DNA from: Uranotaenia lowii
Taxonomy: Eukaryota > Arthropoda > Insecta > Diptera > Culicidae
DNA: 64,000 nt
Assembly (NCBI RefSeq): GCF_029784155.1
Contig: NC_073693.1
Coordinates: forward strand, 181,309,802-181,373,801
Reading direction: 5' to 3'
The position numbers and the translations under genes are program-made. The notes under the pieces are model-generated. The model worked only from the letters and a program-made list of their open reading frames with translations, searched no databases and was not told where the DNA came from. Of this stretch, positions 1 through 14,600 are shown one piece after another; positions within the stretch are counted from its first letter, which is position 1, and each line of letters opens with the position of its first letter.

Positions 1-124
1 AATCAGAAGCGAGCAACGGCTGATTTGAAAAACTGACACGGGTTGTCTATGTGTGCGTCAGTGTGGAAATATTTCTGCGTGGAAATTATTTGCACAGGAG
101 TCTAAATAGGTGCAATTTCCGCAA
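1..124. mobile_element. Right end of a foldback MITE, same family as 58050-59647
   Basis: The first 124 bases match the right end of the foldback element at 58050-59647 almost base for base. Both run to the terminal motif TTTCCGCAA followed by TA (125-126 here). The element continues off the left edge of the window. No coding capacity is visible. The TA next to the end fits a TA target duplication. Confidence 0.8.
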
Positions 125-126
125 TA

Positions 127-980
127 TCGTTTATTCCACATTTTCTTGAAATATCCAGGCATTCCCATAAATCGAATAAAGAATGAGATATCTATAAAAC
201 AAATCTGGCCGGGATGTCCAGATATTGTTTAAAGCTTCCCGATTTTTTCCCGGGATTATTCATATTATTTTCTAAATAAAAAAACTTACATTTTTCTTTA
301 AAAAATTTAATATTCGAAAACGATTGAAAAAAAAATCAAAATGGACATTAATTTTTGTTCAATTCTCGGATACAATTTTAACACTGCTGATGTGATTCAG
401 TAAGTACCTACTTTAAATTTATAGAAATCTCTGTCTTTTTTCTTTTGTTCGTTCTATAATAACGCCTAGTTTTTTTTTCAGATATGCCTTTGTTTTTATA
501 TTTTGTTTGAATCGTCCTTAATTGTCCGACCATGTAGAAACGTGTGGTGGAAAGTATGGTATTTTTTAATTTAAAGATCATCGATCTTTTAAACAACTAT
601 TTTGAAGGTATCTTGCTCAAATTCGATTTTCATATAATTCAATATCAAATAAGCAATTTCAAATTGCTTAGCACTTGCTTTGACATATTTTGTTCCAGAT
701 TTCACAGGATCCAAGTATCTTTGGTTTTAAACGCCCTAGAAGCGACAAGTCATCTGAGATGTCCTTTCAGGTCTTCGAGACATTTTGGATATCAAAGAAA
801 CCCCTACCTGTAAAAGATCTCGTAATACGTAATAATAATATGTGGTAATATCATCTGGTTGAAAAAAAAATCGACTCAAAACATGAGGGATATTACAATG
901 GAACAAATAGAAGGAAAAAGAAATAATCGCTTTTGGGGTTTTCATTAAAAACTCTCTATATTACTTTATATTATTATTTG
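127..980. other. Unassigned AT-rich DNA
   Basis: No convincing reading frame, RNA gene or bounded mobile element is visible. The short open frames at 544-945 overlap on both strands and have no recognisable domains. Confidence 0.5.
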
Positions 981-984
981 TACG

Positions 985-1110
985 TCTCTGTGGTCGAGTG
1001 GTTAGCGTAGTAAGACGGTAATCGCTGAGCCACTGATGGCATGGGTTCGATTCCCATCTAGGTACTGGGTGTTAAATGTTAATCTTAAATCGGCTAAGAC
1101 GGTGTATGTC
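985..1110 (+). mobile_element. tRNA-derived SINE head
   Basis: The sequence has RNA polymerase III internal promoter boxes in tRNA-like spacing. The A-box-like stretch is TGGTCGAGTGGTTAGC (about 989-1004) and the B-box is GGTTCGATTCCC (about 1044-1055). The stretch between them looks like an arm-bearing tRNA body, and unrelated sequence follows, as in tRNA-derived SINEs. I could not define the 3' tail or a target duplication, so the right end is only the end of the recognisable tRNA-like part. An isolated tRNA pseudogene is the alternative. Confidence 0.6.
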
Positions 1111-2242
1111 TTTATTATTCATGCTTGCCTCTCTCTGAGCGTCGGATATAACTTTCAAGTTTTTCGCCGCTAGTTCCTTGGCCTCCTTTCCTGCTTCTCG
1201 CTTCCGTTTTGCATTAGTTCTTTTCGATTCTTCTCCTTTTTTCTTTTTGCATTAAGGACTCGAAATCACTCGAGTGAGAATGGCGAGCATACTGGATTAA
1301 CGGTTATTCCCTTTGTTCAATGAAGCAAGTTAAAACTTAAAGTTAAATGAAGCAATGAAGCAAGTTAAAGCCGATCCAACTCGGCAGAAGGATCCGTTTT
1401 GAGCTAGTAGAAATCGGACGAAGTCTATTGGAAAGGGATTGATGATCAACTATGAATCAATTTCTACATGTTTCGACCTTTTTCGTTCAAAATTCATTGA
1501 ACAGACTTTCATCGCGCCAAAAATTCCCGACTCTTCGGAAGAATTCCCGGCTTTTCAAATATCGTCTTTTTCCTGCATTTCCCGAATGGGTGGCCACCCT
1601 GTAATACGAGTAGTACTGCCACAGATACATACCCATGTGCTCAATCCCTTTGTTTGATGGCCTGATGCATCCCACCAATCCCATGAAATTATTTAATACA
1701 TTTTATACGGTAACAGAATATGGTTTTATGATGTTGTTATATACATATATGATTTATTGAGTAAAGAATTTGTTAAATTGATGAATATATTCAAATGTTA
1801 AGTTAAATATTTTGGCATCGGTTGGAATACAAATCTGGACGACAAATTACGGAGTGTTGTCACTCTGAAAATTTTATATAATGTGATGATGATGTTCAAG
1901 CGCGGTTGAAATACCTGTAAATGTATATTGAAACTCATAAATAAATTAAAAAAACAAAATCTTGATAAACTAAATGTTCATCAAATATCGAACAAATACT
2001 CTGGTGGATAAAAATGAAGAAAAATATTGTTTAGATAACACGCGCATAATGTTAACATTTTGGTGTGGATTAATAAGCTGTATAAAAGAAATTTTGATCG
2101 TCAAACTAATACTGGTTGAATAACTGCAAATAAATGGATGGGCGTTATAAAAATTTAATAATGGTTTAAAATACAGGACTATTGAACAATCTAATGGAAT
2201 ATTAAAAGGGATGGTAAGGTGGCAGCCATATTTTATGTGAGA
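1111..2242. other. Unassigned; includes a short imperfect hairpin repeat
   Basis: No gene is seen. At about 1405-1500 a short imperfect inverted repeat around GTAGAAATCG and TTTCGACC resembles a second copy at about 19205-19300, so it is probably a small dispersed MITE. The rest is AT-rich with no support for coding. Confidence 0.4.
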
Positions 2243-4229
2243 CTAGCTGACCCGTTGTGCTTTGCTACACCTTCCGCCCCGGAATTAAATGTAATTTGTA
2301 AAAATTTATTCAAATTTAGATTTTAGAGAGCATTTTTTTAAATCAAACCTCATAATACTTCAGAACCAACAACTTTGAAATGAGAGCTGCAGCTGCAGTT
2401 CTGAATTGCAATTCAAAGATGGTATATATTATTTACTGAAACTTGAACTCTAAACTCGTTTTTCAAGATCTGAAATTTGTACTCTGTACCCAAAAAAAAC
2501 CTTTTTTTTTTTTCCCTTCTTTGAAAAGCTCTTTATCTTAAATTTACATGGGAGCTCTCTCATCTTTTTCAATCTTGTCCCCCACTGCTTGAAAAAGGTA
2601 GGCAAATTAAACCGGCTCGATACCCAAACAGCACTTATCATGGTAATGAAAAATATATTAAATTAGTTATGTATTAAATACAGTGCAAATTTCTTTTTTT
2701 TTAAAATAAATTTACTACGGTAAAAATATATATATTTAAAAAAAATATCAGTTGCATCACTAAATAAGTTCTCAGCGTTTTTTTTTTTTTTAATTTTCTC
2801 TTTGAAAGTCAAATATTCAAAAATGTTGGCAAAAACAAATTCCTAAGTTTACATTTGTCCCGTATATAGAGGCAAGTGCCATTGCAAAGCTTATTTACAG
2901 ATGCGTCAGAGTAATGGCTTTAAAATGGATTTAATACGAATTCCTGCTTTTTGTTCTATCAAGTTTCACTGATATATCTGCAGTATTCCTGTAATATAAA
3001 TTTATGTTTGTTACTCCACTTTTAACGAATGCTGTTCAAAGGGAATGACCTTCATTTACAAAGACATTTAAGAATTTTCAATAACCGCTTCAGTTTCAAC
3101 ATTCGGAATACCCATTCTGATCTTTCCAACATACTGAATCATTTTGAAGATGAATTTCTTAAAAGTTCGACGTTTGCCCTTGCCCCACCGTGTAAGTTGA
3201 CAGAAGGGAATATTGTTTTTAACATTTTAAGGGTATACTAAAAATTTCTCTTAAAAATTTTGCTTCCAGTTGAATATCAGTTCTAAAGTCTCGCTTTTCA
3301 AAAACGAAGCGGATCAAAAGTCTCTTATATGCAGCCATGTAACACAAAAACACTTTTCATGTTAAGTACGCACTTGAATTGGTATGTAAGCAAAAAGTAC
3401 GATGGTTATTTCAGAATTATTTCAAATATAAAGCTCCCACCTTCATTTCTAAATTCGTTTCAGTTGTGTATTTGGGCCGAAGTAACAATTTCTAGAAGAA
3501 AACATAATTTTTAATTTTTTTCAACAGAAAAAGTTGAACGTTTGAACATGTTCTAATGTTCCTTGAATGAAAATTCGAATGCTACCTACATTAACATGAA
3601 CTAAATATGGAAGTATTTTTCAAATCTTTAAATTGGTTTTGATTCGATTGATAAAATACCAATCCGTGTCACATCTAAGCGTCATTTATTACCACGTGCT
3701 GTGTACAAATCTAATAAGCAAGAAAAAACACATCTAGGTTGCATATCGCCCCCACGTGTTTGAGAAACAGGCGCCTTATTGTTAAATTTTCCAGCAATCA
3801 ATGAACAATGTGCTTTGGTTACTATCCTCTTGCGACGACGTTTGTTCGCCCATGGAGACGAAAAACAAACCCCTCAAAGAAAATATGCTTGGTTGAGAAA
3901 TACGCGCCAAAATATTCCTACTGATCAGTATGCTATGCCTGGGTTACTTTCCTTTTGCGACGCCTCGACCATAGAGACGAAAAACAAACCACCCAAAGGA
4001 AAAAAAAATCTCAAGAAAATGGATGTCATGACTTTAATTTGTTTCGAAAAATTACAAATTTTGTATGGAAGCCTCTCCTTTCTTAAGTCGGATGGAGTTT
4101 TGACTATTACAGAAACCATCCCCGGCCTCAAAAACCCTCAGATGCCAGTTTTGACGATGATCGGTTCAGTAGTTTTCGAGTCTATAGGGAACAGACAGAC
4201 AGACAAACATTCATTTTTATATATATAGA
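2243..4229 (+). mobile_element. Possible degenerate retroposon ending in a CAGACAGACA ... TATATATAGAT tail
   Basis: The stretch opens with AGCTGACCCGTTGTGCTTTG and ends with CAGACAGACAAACATTC followed by a TATATATAGAT tail. I recognise this pair of motifs as typical of dispersed arthropod repeats. An open frame at 3779-4228 (149 residues) runs into that tail but has no recognisable domain and is probably fortuitous. I cannot show that the two ends belong to one insertion, so the span is an inference. Confidence 0.35.
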
Positions 4230-7200
4230 TAACTGATTAAGAATCTAATCTTTCCGTATCAATATAAAAATCCAATTCATGTTTGCCGTGTTGCCGTGTA
4301 CATATTTTCTTGAATCAAAAATATCGTTATTGTTTCATTAAGAAAAACTTTAAGATTATAAATTAACTCTATAATTCATGGGATTAAAGTGAAAAAAAAA
4401 TCGAAGGCTGGAAAAGAGATTCATATATAAGTTGATAGAACAATAATAGTATTGGAATAACTATGCCAACGGCAACAAATACAAAAAAGGATAAGTTTTT
4501 AAACATCTAATAAAGCTGTAACATCAAATGATAATACATGGTTATACAGCATGTGTAAAGATGTAAAGTGTTTCAATTTGCTGAAAAATGAACGAATAAA
4601 ATTTTGTTAGATTTATATTTCACCACAACCAGGGGCGGTCCTAGAGTTGGCTCTTGGGGGGGTGATTTTCCAAAATTTCTAAAATCAGTCAATATGAAGG
4701 AACGTAATATCTGGTGAAAAACCGATCATTTTGAAAAAGCAAAAAATGGGGAGGGTGGCTTTGCGAGGGGGGGGGGGGAGGGGTTGGGTTTCCACTTTCA
4801 AATGAGTACAATTTTCATTGAACAAAATCAGAGTTATTTCGAAAAATATAAAATAAGAGAAGAATAATGATATCTTTTAGAACAACAAGAAATTCTTTAA
4901 CAATCACTGCAAAAAAAATTAATAAAAAGAAAATTGTCATAATTTGTTTCTCTGGTAGTTTGAAATTGTCGCTTTCAAAGATCTTTAAAGAATTTCTTGT
5001 TATAAATGTTATTTTATATCATTCATTTTATGTCATTGAATTTTTTTTAGTGCTAGACCAAACAAAAAGTATAGTTTTGAGATAAGTTTTAGTTAATTAT
5101 TGCTATGAACTACAAACTGATAACGGTTATTAAATTTTTCATTGGAGTAATTTACTGTATAGTGATTTGAAAATTTCGTAATATTATTTTCAATTTAAAA
5201 ACACAATCCTCGTTCAAAATTCTGGTTTTGATTTTTCAAATTCTCAATATAAAAAATCAACACTCTAATTATAAACTTTGTTGAAAATAAGATTATTGAA
5301 ATCAGATACTGAAGTATGAAGCTTCTTGAAATTAACTTTTATTGATTTGCTCTTGAATTTAAGGTTATAATACAAAATTTCAATTTTAATTGTACTGAAA
5401 CAAATGAAATAGCAACACATAATTTATAAAGAAAGTGAAAAATCGTTTTTTTTCTTCATGTGTTCATCTATTCATTATTCCAAACTCTTAAAATAATATT
5501 GATTTAGAATAAAAAAAAAACATGGAATGAAGCCATGAAAGGTTAATTTAGTGAAGAGTATTTATCAATTGCAATTGAAATAACCAAACTTTCAGATGTA
5601 GAGTTTCAAACCTTCAACTGGATTTTAACTTAAAATTTCAAAATAATTATGTAGATGAGATAAGATTTCGGCGATATAATTGGTATAGATCTTGAAATCC
5701 AGCTGTATAAATCAAAAGTCAGAAAAAGCACTTTCGAATGTTAGCTTGATGGATTGCCTTGTTGCCGAAAAACAATAATTTGATAACGGGAAAGTTTTAA
5801 TCCACAAGGGAAAAAATAAAACATAGGCAAACTGATTTTAGAAATATTTTGCGTCCTTGACTCGATTTTTTTGCCAGATTTTTTGTCAGAAAACTAATTA
5901 GTTTAGAGTTCCATCGATCAATGATAACTGATGAAGCAACTGACCTACATGAACAACAAATAATTATTTTGAATCTATATATTATTTTTTATTCATTCAT
6001 CGATGCAGATTTTAGGGAAGAATGCCACTAAATGGTTAATTCCCAAAAAAAAAACGATACAGATTTTGTTCTTAAAAAACAACGATTTGAAAAAAATATA
6101 TTTATTTTTTTTTAATTCTATAATTTTGTCGTCCAGAAGTCACGGTAAGTTACTCACAGTCTTGAGAAAAAATGATCATGAAGTAAGAACCTTTTTTTTC
6201 TAAATCTTTTTGATACTGTACACTTTTGCAAGAAACTACATAAATTTTTTCAATTAATTTAAATCTTGAATTTTCAAAAGTTATTCCGAAAAACAGAGCA
6301 GATAGAAAAAATACAAATTTGCATTCAGTACCCTTAAATAAGTCAAAGTCAGTTTTCAAATTCTTTGCACCTTCGGAAATGTGAATTTTGTTTCCTTGTG
6401 TTATAATTGGGAATGCAGATTTTGAGTTTTGAAGATGAATTTGAATCTCTTTCTCAACACACCAATTCCTTCATATTGAAACAGCTTTAATAAATAGTTT
6501 TTATTCCTTTTTGGCTCTAAAAACTCATAGGAAACGCAAAAATTACAAACACTGCCCACAATTTCTTCTTTTGATTTTCTGTTCCTCTGGAGTCTGTTGT
6601 GTTTTATTAACGCAATAACTTGAATTTAGAAATCTTTTAAAAGTTTTTAAATCTTAAACTTTAACTATTAACATTTAAAATTTTCATATTCAATTTCTGT
6701 TTGGTAGTGAATCGTTTTGCGGTCATCCATTATATGAATGTTTGATGTGATAGATTTCAAACCAAATTAAATTAAATTGGATCTTTTTTTTTGAATTTCT
6801 TAATGTAGGTTAGTTTGAAGTTTCATAATTCATATTTGAATGATGTAAATCGAGGGGAAAATGAATTCGTGCAAGAGAATCTTAACTGTGCAATCTAATT
6901 ATGAATTCCTTGTAAACGCAAGTGAGAATAGTAGTGCATTGGATTTTGGAATGAGTTAGTGATTGTACTTTGTAAAGATTCAAAATTGTCAATAAACCAA
7001 ATGTAAACAAAAAAAAAATAATAATTTAATTTCAGATTCGTCTTAGCCTTTTATCATGAAGTACCTAGTGTTTTATTATAATATGTTGTCCCGATTCCTT
7101 CGGTTTTTAAGATATTTGAAACTACAAAGAAAAATCATAGTGAGGAACTTTCCGTTGCTGAATCTTCCTTAAAAATGTATTTAATGAGGCCTTAACATGT

Positions 7201-8028
7201 TGTATATTACGATTGAATTTATTTTGTGAAATATTGGTGTCCAACAGAAAGATTAGAAGGTACCAAAGACGGTCAATTGAAGGCACACGTTTCTTAAGTG
7301 TCTACTGGAAAACTGTTCGCTCCAATTGAGGATTTGACTACAATTTAAATTTCTTACTAGGTAATAAGACAATTTAATTTCTGAAATTTAAAGGAAATTG
7401 CCAATCTAAAGGCAATCAATGTTTGACTTCAGAGGAAAAAATATTCAAGTATTTCAGTGTTATAACCAATTCAGAGCAAACAATCTCGCCTCAACCTTCA
7501 GTCAAATGAAGCGTCGGAATAATCATAGTCGCCTTCAGCCCGTCGTCGTCTTTTTGACTGTGACGGAATAATGTTCAGATAAAAAAAAAACATCTTAAGA
7601 CGACGCCGAAGAACACAAGTTTCTTTATGTTCGTGGCTGAAAAAAAATCTGAAAACAACGATCATCGTTTCAGTTTTTGAAGATCAGTCCAGGATAGTTC
7701 GGGACCGGGACATTTTCGAACGTAACATCAACTGTCACGACCGATGAGAATTCGCTAGGGACAAGAAGGACAATATCGACTATGCGCAAAAAAATTACCT
7801 TTCATAATTATCTATATAAAAATTCCTTTACAATATTGTAATTCCGCAATTGGTAGTATTTTTGAATCCGAATTTTATTTGTTTTTGACACTGGCAAATC
7901 GCCCAACAAGCAATCCAAATACACAAAATTTTTCGAATCATACATAAAATGCTTTGAACCGACGCCGTCAATTTGCTTGACGACCGTCGTTTGAAAAATA
8001 ACATCCTTCACGTGAACAGAAATCCATG
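4230..8028. other. Unassigned AT-rich intronic-type DNA
   Basis: I find no gene, RNA gene or bounded mobile element. A poly-G run near 4760-4780 follows CAGGGGCGGTCCTAGAG at about 4630, a motif that can mark an end of a hAT-like or other dispersed repeat, but no partner end is found. Open frames at 4867, 6003, 6150 and 7808 are short and featureless. Confidence 0.4.
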
Positions 8029-8033
8029 ACGAT

Positions 8034-8607
8034 TGTTGCGGACCACTGAACATGCGTAATGAGCGAGACGTGAGTTCCGAGCGATCTCACCACGAATTGG
8101 AAATGTCAGCGCGGCGGATCTTCGAATAGCATATACAACTGTCAACAGGAGCATAAAAAGTAGCTAACGAGTTTATGATCAGTTGTACTCAAGAGGAAGT
8201 CAGTGAATTGTATTTTGAAGTTGTAAGAATTTATTACCATAACATTGAACCATATTATTAAGCTTTTCTATCTAAATATTAGGGCCTAGACGTGGAAGAT
8301 TTGTAGTGTCAGTTAGGTGTAAATTTATAAACATCTTTCCCCAACTGGTAAGAACTCTGGATTCTGTTGTTATAGTGCTTGCAATCAACTGTTGTATTTC
8401 GATAGATACTCAACTGCTGCAGCTGAACAAGGGTTTGCTCACTAACAGTACGACAAAATATTTACAATAGCCAGAAAAACACTAAAATGTACGTATACAC
8501 TGTAAATCCTCGGTCCGACCCTAAATTAATTAATAATCTAATATATTTTAGTTTTGAAGCTATTGCTGTCAGAAATACAGTGATTTTTCTTAGTCCAATC
8601 CGGAACA
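8034..8607 (+). repeat. 5' LTR of the BEL/Pao element
   Basis: This 574-bp direct repeat is matched by 14968-15541. It starts TG and ends CA. A TATA-like CATAAAAAG at 8152-8160 lies about 28 bp upstream of an initiator-like TCAGTTG (A at 8181), a plausible Pol II start that would define the U3/R boundary. A good splice-donor match, CTG followed by GTAAGA at 8348, lies downstream. No experimental start site is known to me. Confidence 0.95.
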
Positions 8608-8632
8608 AACTTCAAAAATTTTACGAAGCACT

Positions 8633-11600
8633 ATGGAAAACAACGGTATGTTGTCGAATCCCGACCAGCTAACTTGTGCGGAAATCGCTACAGGAAACTG
8701 TCATCTATGTTCCGGATCAGACAGTCTGGACAATCTTGTCGGCTGTGACGAGTGCTCAGTTTGGGCGCACTATGGTTGCGCAGGAGTTTCCTCCGCGGTA
8801 GAAGCCACGGATCGTAGTTGGAAATGCGAGCGATGTAAGTCGAAATCTAATTCGGAAGTGCCAAACAAACCCAAGTCACGATGTAGCAAACGATCTTCAC
8901 GCGCCGAACTGGAGCTGCAAAAACTAAAAGAAGAAAAGGATTTGCAACTTAAGGCATTAGAAGAAGAGGAGAAGGCCAGAAGAGAGTTTCAACAAAAGAA
9001 AACGCAGATTGAAGCCGAATATCTGCGAAAGAAATATGTTTGTATAGAAGCATCGGAAGAAGGAAGCGTCAAAAGTCGATCGAGTCAGGGTAGAAGTAAA
9101 CAGATCGTGGAAAACTGGTTGGAGAAAAGCCCGACGGAACCAACACCGGAGTTTGAGCTACCAGCACAGTTATCCGCAGATCATCTACCCAGGTTAACGG
9201 ATAACATTCGATCGGAAAAGAGTATAATTCCCAACGTAGGGACACCTGAACAATGCAGCTTAATACCAACATCTTCGTCTACACCGCATAGCAGGCAGAT
9301 TCGGCCAACCGCCAGGACACAACCTGCTCCATTGATTTCACAAGATTTGAGGAATTATTTGGATGTAATCCCACCCATTGTTAGTGGCACCACAAATACC
9401 CGTCTAGTTCCACGAGTGAGTTTTCCCAATCAAGGAACCTTCCCGAAACCAGCACCGAATGTGGCCTCCTTGGGAAGCTGGGAAGCCTTTAACAGTATCA
9501 GTTTATCCGGAAAGTCTTTAAATCAACCGCCAAATGCGCATGGAAGTCCCCTGTCGACTATTACCGAGGAGTCTAGGTTGTCTGATGAGCTTCAGTTGAA
9601 TCATGCTCAGTCCATACCTAACTGTACACCAATTAGCCTCAACTTTCCTTCGTTGCCCTCTCAAGGAGATACGTTATCTCAAATGAGATTACCGTTCACC
9701 CATTCAGTGGAATATCAGGCAGGTTACGCGATGCCCAGAGCGCCACAGTTACTAATTGATGCTTCGGCATCGGCATCAGGTAACACTTTCCGCCCCAATA
9801 TAAGCCCTATTACCCAACCTGGTTCTAAAGTAACCTGGGTATCCTATCCAGGAACTGCGGTTCCAATTCCAAGTGTAAGTGTCAACTCGCCTATGCTACC
9901 GACAGCAATTCTACATGATGCTGGTCCAACAACTGGGGATATGTTCCCACAAAACACAAACCTTTCTTTAAACCCATTTAAAACGAACCAAGTAGAGAGA
10001 AGCTGTGGACCGACCAGCGCACAGCTAGCTGCCCGGCAAACAATGCAATGCAGGGACCTGCCAAATTTTTCGGGAGATCCAGAAGAGTGGCCACTATTCT
10101 TTTGCACGTATAAGAACAGCACCGAAATGTGTGGGTACAATAATGCGGAAAATTTAGCTAGACTTCAGAGATGTCTGACGGGCCAAGCACGAGAATCCGT
10201 AAAAAGTCAACTACTTAGTCCCGCACTTGTGCCGGAAATTATTGAAACATTGCAAATGTGTTACGGGCGCCCTGAACTTTTAATCGACGCTATGCTGATG
10301 ACTTTGCGTAATACTCCGTGTCCGAAACATGAAAACCTTCAATCAATAATTACATATGGGCTAGCAGTGAAAAATACGGTTGCATACATGATGAATGCCG
10401 AGCTCGTGGACCATCTCTCAAATCCGTCGCTATTGAAGGAGCTTGTCGGAAAGCTTCCCACTCAATTCCAAATCGAATGGTCACGCTTCAAAAGACAAAG
10501 CACGAAAGTCAACGTGGCAACCTTTGGAGAGTATATGTCCGAGCTAGTTGCTGTAACGGCAGATCTAGTAACTCCGAAAAATACTGGTTCCTTAGAGAAA
10601 GTTGGAAAGACAAGTCGAAATAACCAAAAACTTTTTTTGCACTCGGATGTCCAAGACACGAACACACAAGAGACCGCAATCGACGATATAGCCCACCAAA
10701 AGGCCTGTGCGTATTGTGTAGACCCCGCCCATCAAGTGGCAAATTGCCAGCTATTTCAAGCCCTTGATATTGACGGAAGATGGAAGGCTATCAAGCGTAA
10801 AGGAATGTGCTGGACCTGTCTAGTTCCTCACAAGAAATGGCCTTGTCGGTCTAACAAAGAATGTCGAGTAGATGGATGTAGATCCAGACACCACGTTTTG
10901 TTACATTCTCCTTCTGGAACTAAACCAAAGGATATATCCACCCAAGCTCAACAAAAACCTCCGTCCGAAACGGCCCACCAAAATCATCATTTGACATCAT
11001 CAGAGGCTATGTTTCGTTATTTGCCTGTAACCGTTTTCGGACCAGACAAAAAGATCGACACCTACGCTTTCCTCGACGACGGCTCATCCTCGACCCTTGT
11101 TGAAGGCTCGTTAGCTAAAGAACTCGGCGTGTCAGGTCCACGCGATACTTTATGGCTCACATGGACTGATAACATCAGTCGTGAGGAAAGAGAATCTCAG
11201 CGTATCTCGTTGGAGATTTCAGGACGAGGAATGGACAATAAATTCAAGATTGAAAATATACGAACCGTAAAACAGCTGAAACTGCCTAGTCAATCATTCG
11301 ACTACCTAAAGATGCAAAAGAAGTATTCGCATTTGAAAGGACTTCCTTTGGAAAGCTACTTTGACGCGGTTCCTAAAATAATTATCGGAATAGATCACGT
11401 GCACTTGCTCACGACACTCAGGGTCAGAGAAGGACACAGCGGAGATCCAGTTGGCACCAAAACGCGATTAGGTTGGTCCGTATTCGGTAAACAGAAAGAA
11501 TTTGAATTAGATGAGGTCGGGCTAAACTTTCACATGGAATCCGATCAATCAGCTGTAGGTGAAGATCAATCGTTACATGAATTGATGGGAAATTTCTTTA

Positions 11601-14600
11601 GTCTGGAGGACCAAGTTGAACACTCGACTCGAGAAACTGCTTCCGAAATTCGGGCACGTGAGATTCTGGAAAAAACAACAAAGCGTATTGGGAAGCGATT
11701 CGAAACCGGGCTACTCTGGAAATACGACTATCGTTGTTTTCCAGACAGCTATCCTACCGCGGAACGAAGGTTACGGGGTTTGGAGAAACGTCTGGCTAAA
11801 GATCCACAGTTGGAAGAGAATGTGCGGCAACAAGTAGCAAGTTACATCGAAAAAGGTTATGCTCATCTTGCGACGAACGAGGAGCTCGAGCAAACGAATC
11901 CCGATCACGTCTGGTATCTACCTTTAGGTGTTGTAAGAAACCCAAAAAAACCAGAAAAAATCAGACTTATTTGGGACGCAGCAGCGAGAACCAACGGCGT
12001 CTCACTTAACGACATGCTGGTCAAAGGCCCCGATATGCTTACCTCGTTACCAGCAGTATTGACAAGATTCCGACAGCGAAACATAGCCATAACCGGTGAC
12101 ATCAGAGAAATGTTTCACCAAGTCAGAATCAGATCCGAGGACAAGCAAGCACAAAGATTCTTATTCAGAAATAATCCCAAAACCTTACCACAAATATACG
12201 TGATGGATGTTGCAACATTTGGGGCAACTTGTTCCCCTTGTATCGCCCAATTCATCAAGAATAAGAATGCTGAACAGTATGCTGAGACGTTGCCGGAGGC
12301 GGCCGAAGCCATAATAAATGGACACTATGTGGATGATTATCTGGAAAGCCTCGATACCCCAGAGGAAGCTGTCGAAAGGATGAAACAAGTTCAATACATA
12401 CATCGCATGGGCGGTTTTGAACTACGCAATTTTTTATCAAATTCAGAAGAGGTGTTGGAAGAGCTAGGAGTTACGAATCAACTGATAGACAAGTCTTTGT
12501 TACTAGATCCAGGAAAAGATAGAGAGGAAGTAGCAGAAAGAGTGTTAGGCATGATTTGGAAACCAAAGACGGATACGTTTACTTTCGGAACTGCGGTTCC
12601 ACCAGGAATCGAACCATTGATTACTGGAGGAACAATACCGACCAAAAGGCAAGTGCTTCGTACGATCATGAGCCTGTATGACCCGCTAGGTTTGGTGGCA
12701 CACTTCATCGTCCACGGAAAAATAATGATGCAGGAGATTTGGAAGTACGGAGCCTCTTGGGACGAACCGATTCCTGACGAGCTTCAGGCTAGCTGGATAC
12801 AGTGGACAGGGCTCCTGAGAAAACTGAATGAAGTAAGCGTTCCGAGGTGCTTCTTTCCGGGGATGAAATTCCTTTCATCAACTGAACTTCAACTGCACGT
12901 ACTAGTAGATGCCAGTGAAGCGGCCTTTGCAAGTGTTGCCTACCTTCGAATTGTGGATAACGACACCCCTCGTTGTGCTCTTGTTGCAGCCAAGACAAAA
13001 GTAGCCCCACTTAAACCACTCTCCATGCCGCGATCTGAATTACAAGCTGCGATGATCGGCGCCACACTTATGTCTAATGTTGTAAAAATGATAAAGCTAC
13101 CAGTAACGAAGCGTTTCCTTTGGACAGATTCTTTGACAGTTTTGTCTTGGTTGCGAACAGATAGTCGGCGTTACCATTCTTATGTTTCGTATCGAGTTGG
13201 AGAAATTCTCACAAAAACAACCGTTAGCGAATGGCGATTTGTTCCTTCGAAGTTGAACGTAGCTGATGATGCAACCAAGTGGGGAAATGGACCTAGTTTT
13301 TCTCCCGAATGCCGATGGTTCACTGGCCCAGATTTTCTTCATCAATCCGAAGAAATGTGGCCAAAAGATAGAAGTTGTTCTCCGCCTCGAGACGAATTAA
13401 AAACTGTGTTCCTTAATCATCATGGACATTTGAGAATACCGCTTGTTGTCTTCGCAAACTTTTCTCGATGGGATCGCTTATTGCGGTCAATGGCCTATGT
13501 AGTAAGAGCAGGAAAAAAATTTAAAAAAATTCCTGCATCTGGACCCATTACCGCAGCAGAGTTTCAGGCTGCAGAAACGTTCCTATGGAAAGAAGTACAA
13601 GCAGAGGTATTTGCAGAAGAGTATGCAATCCTGGAAAACAATAAGAATAAAAATGAGCAACTGCCAATACCGAAATCTAGTCAACTTTACAAGCTATCCC
13701 CGTACATCGATGAAGACGGCGTGATTCGAATGAACAGCAGGATTGGGGCAGCCAACTTCGCCCCTTTCGAAGCTAAGTATCCCATTATTCTTCCTAAAAA
13801 CCACCACCTCACTTACCTCCTCGTCAACAGCTACCACCGGTGCTACCTGCATTGCAATAACGAAACAGTGTGCAATGAAATCCACCAACGTTTCCGCATA
13901 CCCAATTTACGCGTGGTAGTTAGACATGTAGCCAATAATTGTCCGTTGTGTCGAATTCGCAGAGCTAAACCAAAACCACCGATGATGGCCCCTCTTCCGA
14001 CTGGTCGTCTGGCTCCTTATACCAAGCCTTTCACTCATACGGGAATCGACTATTTTGGCCCGATACTAGTGAAGCAAAACCGTAGCCTGGTGAAACGCTG
14101 GGGTGCACTCTTCACCTGTCTAACGATAAGAGCAGTCCACATCGAAATTGTACACAGTCTTTCCTCAAACTCCTGCATTATGGCAATACGGAGATTTGTA
14201 GCTCGTCGAGGATCCCCTTTGTCATTTTATTCGGACAATGGAACCAATTTCAAAGGAGCAAGCAATATCCTGACTGCAGAATTGCGTGAAGTTCACGAAA
14301 AATGTGCAATAACCTTCACGAACGCGAGTACTCAGTGGAATTTCAATCCTCCTGTCGCGCCCCATATGGGAGGCGCCTGGGAGCGTATGGTCCGTTCAAT
14401 TAAGGTGGCTATGAATGCGATTGGTGAACATCCTAGGAATCCCTGTGATGAAGTGCTGGAAACGGTTGCGCTAGAGGCTGAAGCTATAGTGAACTCTCGA
14501 CCACTGACCTATGTCCCTCTTGGAAACACAGATGCCGAAGCACTTACGCCTAACCATTTCCTGCTATACGGAGAAAAATGTATAACGCAACCAATTCGTC

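Noticed and set aside
985..1110. Functional tRNA gene
   Set aside because: Promoter boxes are present, but a complete acceptor stem and normal tRNA length are not convincing. Unrelated sequence follows as in a SINE. The same reasoning applies at 53305, 54040 and 32340-32420.
3779..4228. 149-residue plus-strand frame
   Set aside because: It runs into a repeat tail (CAGACAGACA ... TATATATAGAT) and has no recognisable domain. It is kept only as part of a possible degenerate retroposon.
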